DNA of 64,000 bases from positions 3,901,501 through 3,965,500 of the forward strand of contig JAQPZY010001626.1 in the NCBI GenBank assembly GCA_029931535.1, in the 5' to 3' direction. Position numbers and translations under genes: made by a program. Below the pieces are notes generated by a model. It was not told the DNA's origin and did no database searches. It saw only the letters and a program-made list of their open reading frames with translations. The stretch comes from Margaritifera margaritifera. Its lineage: Eukaryota; Mollusca; Bivalvia; Unionida; Margaritiferidae. Positions 29,501 to 41,500 of this stretch are shown here, piece by piece (the first letter of the stretch is position 1; the number at the start of each line of letters is the position of its first letter).

Positions 29501-32500
29501 CAATAGTGCCAGTAACAACAATGTGATTATTTTGCATTAGTAGTGACAGTTACAACAATGTGATTATTTTGAATTAGTAGTGACAGTTACAACAATGTGA
29601 TTATTTTGCATTAGTAGTGACAGTTACAACAATGTGATTATTTTGCATTAGTAGTGACAGTTACAACAATGTGATTATTTTGCATTAGTAGTGACAGTTA
29701 CAACAATGTGATTATTTTGAGTTAGAGGTGACAGTTACAACAATGTGATTATTTTGCGTTAGAGGTGACAGTTACAACAATGTGATTATTTTGCATCAGT
29801 AGTGACAGTTACAACAATGTGATTATTTTGCGTTAGAGGTGACAGTTACAACAATGTGATTATTTTGCATCAGTAGTGACAGTTACAACAATGTGATTAT
29901 TTTGCATTAGTAGTGACAGTTACAACAATGTGATTATTTTGCATCAGTAGTGACAGTTACAACAATGTGATTATTTTGCATTAGTAGTGACAGTTACAAC
30001 AATGTGATTATTTTGCGTTAGTGGTGACAGTTACAACAATGTGATTATTTTGCATCACCAGTGACAGTTACAACAATGTGATTATTTTGCATTAGTAGTG
30101 ACAGTTACAACAATGTGATTATTTTGCATTAGTAGTGACAGTTACAACAATGTGATTATTTTGCATTAGTAGTGACAGTTACAACAATGTGATTATTTTG
30201 CATTGGTAGTGACAGTTACAACAATGTGATTATTTTGCATTAGTAGTGACAGTTACAACAATGTGATTATTTTGCATCAGTAGTGACAGTTACAACAATG
30301 TGATTATTTTGCATTGGTAGTGACAGTTACAACAATGTGATTATTTTGCATTAGTAGTGACAGTTACAACAATGTGATTATTTTGCATTAGTGGTGACAG
30401 TTACAACAATGTGATTATTTTGCATTAGTAGTGACAGTTACAACAATGTGATTATTTTGCATTAGTAGTGACAGTTACAACAATGTGATTATTTTGTATT
30501 AGTAGTGACAGTTACAACAATGTGATTATTTTGCATTGACAGTTACAACAATGTGATTATTTTGCATTAGTAGTGACAGTTACAACAATGTGATTATTTT
30601 GTTAGTACTATGTACACTCTTATTTTGTTTTTGTTACAGACTGTTATAAAATATCGTGAAAATATTAAAAAATCATATGGCTGACACTTTGTTTATTATG
30701 TTAATATCTCAATGAAGAAGCTTCAATTAATGAAGTTGTGTCATATAAAAATCGGCAACATTACAAATTTCAAAGTGTGACTTTATGTCCTGTGACTTTT
30801 TGTCCTATATGTCTCTTAAAATAGTGATAATTCAAATTGTAACTTTTTGTACTGCGACTTTCTGTCTTAGACTTTTGTTCTGTGACTTTTTGTCCCGTGA
30901 CTTTCTGTCCTACAAGGTTAAAAAATTACAAGTACCCAGGAGATTTTAGTAGTACATTCAAAGCTAATATCTAGACATTTTTGGTACATTCCGGACATAT
31001 ACACTGCTGCACAGTGGTACATTCTGGCCATATACTTATCCACTGCAGCACAGCGGTACATTCTGGCCATATACTTATCCACTGCAGCACAGAGGTACAT
31101 TCTGGCCATATCCACTGCAGCACAGCGGTACATTCTGGCCATATACTTATCCACTGCAGCACAGTGGTACATTCTGGCCATATACTTATCCACTGCAGCA
31201 CAGCGGTACATTCCGGCCATATACATATCCACTGCAGCACAGCAGTACATTCTGACCATATACATATCCACTGCAGCACAGCAGTACATTCTGGCCATAT
31301 ACATATCCACTGCAGCACAGCAGTACATTCTGGCCATATACATATCCACTGCAGCACAGCAGTACATTCTGGCCATATACATATCCACTGCAGCACAGCA
31401 GTACATTCTGGCCATATACTTATCCACTGCAGCACAGTGGTACAGGAATCTGTTATATCTTTAAAATGGTCCAAGAATTAATAAGAGTCCTTCAAAGGAC
31501 TGACACTCTACTGTTCAAAAAGAATTTACAATAATTCAAGATAAGACCATTTCTTCTTTGTAATTGCTGAGTGCTAAAACCATCTCTGATATCTGTGAGC
31601 GAGATTTTCAAGTTAGTCACAGTGGTAGCCATACTGGATGTAAGATTGGCACCATTTTCATTTAAGACAAACTAGACACCATTAGAAGAGTTTTGGTGAA
31701 AACCCCATGTAGATTTGACCATCAATTTAGGTTGGGGTTTTTTGGGTGTGTATTTTTTTGGTTTCTGTGGGTTTAACAACATTTTTCAGCACATGGTAGG
31801 CTATACATGGCAGCCAGTATATTTTGTGGAGGAAGAACCCATGAAGAACCAGCAACCCATGGGAAACTACTGACATGCTTTCTGACATACCCACGTTGTC
31901 CAAGCCCAGACTTTAACCCACATGGACAGAGGTAAGATATGAGCAAATAGTAAAGGTGAGCGCCTTAGACCACTCAGCCACCCGGGGCCCCTTCATCCAT
32001 TCAGGAGAATTAGTGACAAGACTTTTAGTATGTTCATTGTGGCAGCCATATTTGAATTCATATTGGCACCATTTTCATTTAGGACCAACTAGATATCATC
32101 ATTAGTCTTCTGGTGAAAACCTCATGTCAATATGATTTTCCATTTAGGAGGAGTTGTAATAACAAGATTTTCAAATGGCTGCCATGGCGACCACATTGGA
32201 TGTCAGCACGATTTCATTTACTACCAACTAGACATCATAAGAAGTCTTCTGGTGAAAACCTAATGGTAATATGACTTTCCATCTAGGAGGAGTAGCAATA
32301 AGAATTTAAAGATGGTCAATGTAGTGGCCATATTGGATATCAGATCAACACAATTTTTATTTAAGAGCAACTAGACACCATAAGAAAATTTTCCAGTGAA
32401 AACCCCATACTGATATGACTTTCTGCTCAGGAGTAGCAATAACAAGATTTTCAAGATGGCTGCTGTATGGCCATATTAGATGTCAATTTGGCACCATTTC

Positions 32501-35500
32501 AATTAGGTCCAACTAGACATCATAAAAAGTCTTTTAGCGAAACCCGATGTTAATATGACCTGCTATTCAGGCCATTCCATCAGCTCTTCTGGTTTATGAT
32601 CAGTAGAGCTAAAAGTTATCCTGATAAATGCTATAGGGTTTGGGAATAAATCAAAGTACATTTTAACTCTAGACCCATTTTAAATACAATGTCAGATTCC
32701 TATGACCAAAGACACAACACACAAAACATATCTTGTGAGGGCAGCCATTTTCAATACTCTGTAGCTAATTAGATCTCATGTAATATATTCCTGGCCATTA
32801 AGACACTTGACCATCATGTTTGTGCATAAAAGTCATACATCTTGATGACCAGGAGCATAGTTGGTTATATCCTGCAATGTGAGTTGAAATTTCATTATTT
32901 TTACAGTTTCTTGCCACACCTGGATGGAGAGAATTGTATCCTTTTCATCCTTATGTTTTGTTATTTTTTTCACTAGTTCAACACACCAGCTACAGGAAAA
33001 ATTCTACCAGTCTGCCAACATTTATACTAACCATGGGCAACAGGAATTGCCACCTACAATTCCAGAATGTCAAAAATTGTCCTTCAAAATATTTTAATAT
33101 GTTGCCTATTCCATTGTAGCATGCCACTGGAGATGATTCATTCAATTAAAATTAGCATCTTCTTCCATTCAACAAGATTAGTATAAGCCTAGAAGACGCT
33201 CATTTTTTTTCCAGTCTGGCATCACAGATAGCACTTGCCTGACACACGATTAAACAGAGCTAAAAAAAATCTGCACATATTTACGAGTCACAGGTGAGGA
33301 AGGGTGTGATTTTTGCAAGATGCTTGCCCCACTGGACAAATACAATTTCAAGACAATTTTTTTTTTTTAAAAAGATGAAAAATTATGTTTTTTCTCTAAT
33401 TAATTGCATCCTTTATTCTGAAGTTGTCTCAGCCGATATAACATAATCGATGGAAATAACATTTGTTGCCATTTGCTTACAGAAATATCCATTTATAATG
33501 AGTTGCTATCAGCCAGACAGATACTAATCTGAAATAAAATCATTTGATGTCATTTAACATAAATTAGATTTACATAAGCATTCCATTGACCAGGAATACT
33601 CCATCATTTCCTATGTTTAGAATATAAGTGTTTTAAATTTACTGACTGGTTACCAATACATTTATATTTAGTGCAGTTCTTTTAGAAATCAAGTGAGGAT
33701 ACTAGATAATATGGACTGGTTTGTAAAGTGGTTTAAGTCAGTATTTCTACTGGTTGCAAGATGTGATTTCCGCATGCATTTGTCTAGAGATATCATCAGT
33801 ATAAGTCACCTATAGTCACCTTTACTCATCTGAAAAGTAGACATGTCAGACATTCAAAAGTTTTTGTACTGGGCATATGGAAAAATACAGAAAAGGAAAA
33901 AGAATGACTATAAATACAAGCAGAAAAAACAGTATGATTCTTTAAAATGTAAGAGAAACATTCAATAGGCATGGCTAGCAGAATCTAAATTATCCTTCAT
34001 TGTGGGTTTAAGGGGTACATTTAAAGGTCGGAAACACATACAGTGTATTGGCATGAAAAAGCATCAGAAACACCTGAATGTACAGACCATGCCAAATCGT
34101 TCAGAAAATATTGCAAAAAAAGCTTAGGTTTTCGGTATTCAAAATTATTCACAAGTATCAGAAGAGTCAAATGTATTCAGAATGAGTAAAAGTCACAAGT
34201 CACTTATTTAATCTACATCAAAGAGAACCATAAATTTCCATTCTCTTTCCTGTCATGCCCAATCGATCAAACTTAGGAGTGATGATCATGTGCTAACAAT
34301 GAAGCGAGGCACATACTTGACTTTTTCCTAAATAAAAAATCAAAACGTAGTTTGTAACTATTAATTATACAGTATGGAGGGGTTGGCAGGAATCAGAAAA
34401 ATAGTAAGATAGGCTAGCTGACACTTATTGATATAATATATGAATGATACCTGAGATGTCTAACATTTTGTTTACAGTTGGACCTAAATAAAACAGATAC
34501 AAGTACATGATGAACATAAAATGCAACATGAATATAACACATTGTGACATATATTAAAGATTTACTGAAAGTTAGTCTAATTCCTTCAATTTCTTTAGAA
34601 ACAAATCTGTAATTTATTCATAATTTTTAATATTTTCATCACATATAAGAATTATAAAGTTGGCATACAGTATCATCTTCTGATTGCTTTGCCTACATCA
34701 CAATAGATCCTCTTCTTAAGAGGCCACCCCAGACCACCCCTTGACATAAGGCCACCCCTCAAAGAGGTCACTCTTTGACAAGAGGCCACCCCAGAACACC
34801 CTTGACAAGAAGCCACCCAGACCACCCCTCGATGAGAGGTCACTCCTTGACAAGAGGCTACCCAAGGCCACCCTCTGATAAGAGGTCACCCCAGACCACC
34901 CCTCAATAAAAGACTACCCCTTGACAAAAGGCCACTCCAGACCACCCTTTGATGAGAGGTCACCCCAGACCACACCTTGAGAAGAGGCCATCTAAGGCCA
35001 CCCCTCAATGAGAGACCATTGTACCCTGCAACAATGTAGTAAATGTTCTTCATTTTGTTCCACTCGCCAGAGGCCAACCCCTCATATCAAGGCAACTGTT
35101 AATCACTAAAGGGGACCAATGAATTTGTCAGAATCTAATGTGACTGGTATATTTATGGACTCATAACAAGTAGCTTGCTTATGTGAGGGACCATTCTAAT
35201 TCTTTGACCAATGTTAATACTTGTACTCAAACTCTTAAATATTCTGAAAAAGTTCATGAAGGCCTTGATGAATTCCTTTCAACGTAAGTCTGCATACAGA
35301 GTTAATAAAGGCCTTGAAGAATTCCTTTCAACATAAGTCTGCATACAGAGTTCTTGAATATAATGATTGTCTCATGACAAGAGAATAGACCCTGAAGTAT
35401 TTCTGTGAAATAAACATATTAATCACTTTTTAAAGAAACAAAAATTGCGTTGTATTAAACTAAAAAAGTGACAATAACATGATTGATCGCACAAAAACCT

Positions 35501-38500
35501 ACTGGTTATATCCAACAAAATTTATACAGGTTCAACCATGCAAATAATCTAACTGTGGATTAATTTAGAAAAAACTTTTACTCCAATTTTATTATAATAT
35601 GAAAACTGTTGTATTTCCAATAAATGTAGTGACTATACTATACTGACATCTGAAATGTAGTGACGATACTATCCTTACACCTGGGATGTAGCAAGCAGAC
35701 TATACTTACATCTGGCATGTAGAAACTATATTATATTTACATCTAGCATGTAGTGATTATTCTATACTTAAATCTGCATTGTAGTGACCACACTATCTTT
35801 ACATTTGGGATGTAATGACTTTACTATACTTACATCTGTGGCATAGCGAGTATACTATACTAACATCTGTGACATAGTGAGTATACTATACTAACATCTG
35901 TGACATAGTGACTATACTATGCTCACATCTATGATGCAGTGACTATACCATACTCACATCTGGGATGTAGTGACTATATTATACTTACATCTGGGATGGT
36001 AATATCCACTAGACTAGGCTGTTTCATAAACGTTTCCCGCACATTTAACAGTATCTGAAAATAGAAGCAGTAGAAACTAACACTGGCTAATTGATTACCC
36101 TCTAAATATGAAAAAAATGCACAGCCTTGTACAATCTGGATTGTAAGCACATACATGTACATGAAAATAAGCATATACAAAATATAAGAGTACACAGGCC
36201 TTCCCATTATTTCTGTAGCAAAAGTAGGCATATATAATTGTGCACAGTGGCGGTGCAAGGGTTCGAGGTGCCTGGGGGCAAGGTTCTTTAGTGGCACCCA
36301 TACTGAGGTACCCGGGGGCAATGTTCTTTAGTCTCACCCCTACTTTGCCACAGAGAACAGTTTTTATGTCAGTTGCCAACCTCCACCCCCTACCCCCATC
36401 TGGTTACAGTGCACAAAAAAAACTCCAGACTGCACACTCCCCCCCCCCCCAGCAGGTGCATGGGGGGAAATTGCCCCCCACCCCCGCATGCCGGCCACTG
36501 ATTGTATATGAGTCAAAATGACTATTAAATGAATACCCATTCATAACTAATAAACTGAAAGTGGATGGATTTACAAGTTCAAATATATTGCACAGCACAT
36601 TCTGTTACTACCAACAAGCAGTTATACTATGCATACAAGCAGTCATGATATTCCTCCAGTCTTCCCATGATGTCTATTAGTGTTTTGTTTTAATAAGTCC
36701 ACCTTTCAAGCAAATCAAAGCCCAATACTCTGGCAAGAATGAATTACACAAGTGTCAAAATAAGCTCCAGGCTAGTTTAGATCTTTATAGTATTTGGGGG
36801 CTGCTGTGGGACAGGCTATTCTGGATCTTTATAGTATTTGGGGGCTGCTGTGGGACAGGCTATCCTGGATCTTTATAGTATTTGGGGGCTGCTGTGGGAC
36901 AGGCTATCCTGGATCTTTATAGTATTTGGGGGCTGCTGTGGGACAGGCTATCCTGGATCTTTATGGTATTTGGGACTGCTGTGGGACAGGCTATTCTGGA
37001 TGTTTAGGGTATTTGGGGCTGCTGTGGGACAGGCTAGTCTGGATGTTTAGGGTATTTGGGGCTGCTGTGGAAGGATGCATCCTGCAAGCTAGTCTGGATG
37101 TTTAGGGTATTTGGGGCTGCTGTGGTAAGATGCACCCTGCAGGCTGGTCTGGATGTTTAGGGTATTTGGGGCTGCTGTGGAAGGATGCATCATGCAGGCT
37201 ATTCTGGATGTTAAGGGTATTTGCGGCTGCTGTGGGACCGACTAGTCTGGATGTTTAGGGTATTTGGGCTGCTGCAGAAGGATGCATCCTGCAGGCAAGT
37301 CTGGATGTTTTGGGTATTTGGGGCTGCTGTGGGACAGGCTATTCTGGATGTTTAGAACATTTGGAGCTGCTGTGGGACAGGCTAGTCTGGATGTTTAGGG
37401 TATTTGGGACTGCTGTGGTAGGATGCTGTGCTAACATCTTCATAATCCCTAAGTGAGAAAAGTAGAAAAGTAACATCAACTCTATCTGCATCTCCAGTTG
37501 GGTTACGTGTACAAATAATGTTTTCTTCTCACCATCAAAGTGTCCACTTTACGAACATCATTCATACAAATACTGTTTATATGCAGGTAGAAATTGGAAA
37601 GGTGTTTATATAATAATACAAAAAGGCACATTAGAAATGGTCACATTAGACTTATCAAGCAAGTCTGGAGGAGTAATGGAAATTCTAAAATATAATATCT
37701 TAAGATGCACTGACAGTACAGTGGGAACATTAATGAAGGTGTACTGGGGCTAAGAAGGTGAAAGGGGAGAACAGTGAGCTGACAGGCAGCTGTAGATGTA
37801 ACCCTACAGCTTACTGACCTGGGTAGAACAATAGTTTCATTACATCAATCAGAAAGACTATGTAACTAATTTTACTGTGCTCATTTTGTCTTTAACTAAA
37901 TAAAATGTATTTCATTCATTCTAAGCACTGACACAACATAAACACTTTTCTCTGCACACACAGATCTTTCATTTACACAGCATCAGAACTTTTTTTCTGC
38001 ACACACAGATCTTTCATTTACACAGCATCAGAACTTTTCTCTGCACACACAGATTTTTCATTTACACAATATCAGAACTTTTCTTGTGCACACAGATCTT
38101 TCATTTACACAGCATCAGAACTTTTCTCTGCACACACAGATCTTTCATTTACACAGCATCAGAACTTTTCTCTGCACACACAGATCTTTCATTTACACAA
38201 CATCAGAACTTTTCTCTGTACACAGATCTTTAATTTACATAGCATCAGAACTTTTCTCTGCATAGAGATTTTTCATCTGCACAATATCAGAACTTTTGTC
38301 TGCACACACAGATATTTCATTTACACAACATTAGAATGTGCACAAAGTCTATTTATTGTTTTTCTTTTGCACTAGGTCTGTTACTCCTTGGTTGATAGAG
38401 TATGTCTGAAGTTCAGCATTGAAATTACGCTAGCATCACTTGTGCACTTTAAAATGCCAACCTTGGAGAAAACTAGAGCGATCAGCAATGGGAGAGATGT

Positions 38501-41500
38501 AAGTGGCCTGAACTGAAAAAGCCCTGAAAGATGAGCACAGCCCCAAGAGGCCGGAGGTCTGGGGGCCCAGATAGGTCCCCAGAAGCTTTTGGGGTCTAGA
38601 AAATCTGAAAGTGATTCTAGCAGTTTCCTGGCTTGAGACTATTAAGAAACTAATTCTGAGGAGGAAATATTTTTCTTTACTGTAGTATATGATGCTTGTT
38701 AGCTTACTATAAATTCTTTAGTAAGCCAACAATTACAAAGATGAAACAGCTAATTGCAATTAAAACATTTAGTAGCAATGTAGCAAAATAAAGAACAGTA
38801 TGACAGTGTATACACATTTGTGTGAATACCTTAACCTAAATTATGTAAATGTTATATTGTTATTCTCAATGATGTATTAAATATTGTTTACCAAGCAAAT
38901 GACAAAATAAAAAATAAAGAACTAATTTGCAATGATACATATAAATGTTGGCCTTACCTTGAAACATAGCACTGCTGCATTTAACATAATATCCTTTTCT
39001 TTTGCCTCACAAGTATCTTTTTGTGAAAAAGATTTATAATTATAATTTTTGTTGCTCCTGCAGATATTTAATACATATTTCTTGTTTTGGGTTCTTTTTG
39101 CTCTTGTATTTTTACCATGTTTTTCCAACATGGAATTTAAAAAAAAAAAAAATTCCTAATGACCCATACATAATTTTGCCATTGCATACAGTGCACATCA
39201 CACAACCTGGGATGTTTATTTTTCGAATGTAGTCCAAAATAAATACCCCATTACAATCCTTTTCCTGTAGCCATTCCCACTTAAACTTGTTTCTTACTCC
39301 CTTTTTGAGTGATCTGACATCTGCACTGAGATCTAACACACTCATTTTTGAAACTATTTTCTTAAACACGATCAGAAATGCTTTACAGCTGACATATCTA
39401 ATATGCCATGTCACATACACATTACAAATTATTTACAATGCCCCTTTTCACTGGTTGAAACCAGTAAAACTGCCAGTCAATGTTTGGATGGACCAATCAA
39501 AATGTAATTTACAAATACTGTAATCAGAATGGTTATGTCTAAGGAAAAACCTGAATGCTGAGAACAAATAACAGAATTTGTCCAGATAATACAGGAATGA
39601 ATCTGAAAATCCCAGAAATCTGGCCAGTGATGTCTAAAAGCCAGAAATCTGACAAAATCCAGAAAACTTACATCTCTGCAATGATAATATCACAAAGGGC
39701 CCTGCTCAGTGTAATTTGCTTGACAGGGCCTTAAACACAGGAACTTGTGTTGGAGAGGCCCCTGCTCAGTGTAATTTGCTTGGCATGGCCGTAAGCACAG
39801 GAACTCATGTTAAAAACAAAATTAGGAGAATAGACACTTAGGGGCCAAAACTCCTCTAAATGAAGATGTTGAATACTGGAAATATAAATCATTCAAGGTT
39901 TCATAAATATAAAGTTCATGGCTCAAAATTAATGCTAACCCAAGGTCAGTGATTTTACTGATGGATCCCTAAAACCCCAGCCATCACTAATGTGTTGGAG
40001 CAGTGAAAATTTCCGCCAGTCCCTATCATACAATTGGTCTTGTGTTGGATGTATAAAATAAAACACGAGACTACATTACCTTTCATTGTTAATTGATCTG
40101 TTTATTGTGTTAATTGAATATCTACCAACATCCTGCGCTTGATGAAGTACAATAAATCCTTCAGCAGAAATGGACAGGTGTTATTCCAAACATCAAATAA
40201 ATCAGGGTGATTATTGTCAAAACAGTCTTCACACACATGGAACTAGCCTAGTGTTCTGTCCTAAACACTGATTTTCATAAAAAGATATATAGGGTATCAG
40301 GCTAGCATTGTCCAATTGGAAAATATCGCATTGGCTGACTCAACAAATAATCTAGAATTATGCTGAATAACGTGTTTTAATATTTATATTATTGTTGATA
40401 AACACTGAATGTATTGTGCGGTGACAGTTCTAAAGTATGTATGTAGTAGTGATTTGCGGCACCAAAGCACAATAGTGGTCATATAGGTAAAGTTCGAAAA
40501 ACAATGTGGACGTTTTTGCAAGATGAAACGTCTCATATAACATGATGACAAGAGAGAACGTGATTGTAAATATGATCAAGAGAAGAGAGTAAGAAAGTAA
40601 CAGAAATGCTGGGAAAATGCATACAAATGACTGAAATATGACCCAGGAAAGGATGTGATCTTGTGCACTTTCTGCACTGAGTATTCAGAGAAATACAAAG
40701 TGTGTGCAGGGTACTTCAGTATGATGCGTTGATGGGTGTAAAAACTTTCATGACCTGTATGTGGAATCACACTAATGATGGTGCTCTTTGACTCACCAGA
40801 CATCAAGGATTATAACCCAAGAGATGCCTTCAAGCCGTGGAATGCTGCTAGACCAAGAAACAGAAGGTTAGAGACTAGGCCCTTTGGACCAAGATCTGAT
40901 GATGAATCAGCAACAGAAAATGAAAATGAACTTTCAGCTTTTAATAAGTCTTGTTTGTGAAATACAGTTATTGTTGTTTTGAGTTGATGTTAATGAATAA
41001 TAAATGTTGAATTAGAAACTGAACTGACATCTGATTGATTTTTGCAGGATCAGTGAAATATAGGCAGGATCAGTAAAAATGTTATTATGGTGATCCTCCT
41101 GTGGGTTAGTGAAAAAAAATTTCCTAATTTCAAGACCTAAAAGGTGCATGCCAAATTTGGTTGAAATTAAACAAGTCTTGGAACAAAATGCAGCAGAAAC
41201 CAAAGTCAGGCAATCATCTGGCCATAACACTTCTAAATGAAAATGTGGAACACTGGAAATGGAACTCTTTCAAGGTCTCAGCAATATAAAGCTTTATGCT
41301 AAAGTTGGTTGAAATCCAAATATCTTTAATAAAATAATGTTACAGAAACCAGTTATAAAAAAAAGATGCATGCTAAATTTGGTTGAAATCCAAATATCTT
41401 TAATAAAATAATGTTACAAAAACCACAGAAATAAAAAAATTACAGAAACCCAAGATAGGAGGACAGAAAATCAGGGGTCTTAAATCCTCAAAATGACGTT

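Larger units (their letters stand above)
28827..35988 (-). other. PPP5C intron 6 (GT-AG)
   Basis: 7.2 kb. It holds a TIR element with an internal 37-bp minisatellite (29084-30917), a 39-bp minisatellite, the third ~145-bp-family array with a nested SINE, an irregular repeat at 34710-35035 and the donor-derived array at 35600-35988. Nothing recognisable in 32640-34700. Confidence 0.85.

Noticed and set aside
30918..31481. Open frames of 166-169 codons on both strands with repeated [13 protein letters not shown] or [11 protein letters not shown] units
   Set aside because: They exist only because the 39-bp minisatellite unit is a multiple of three and lacks stops; no start context, splice signal or known domain.
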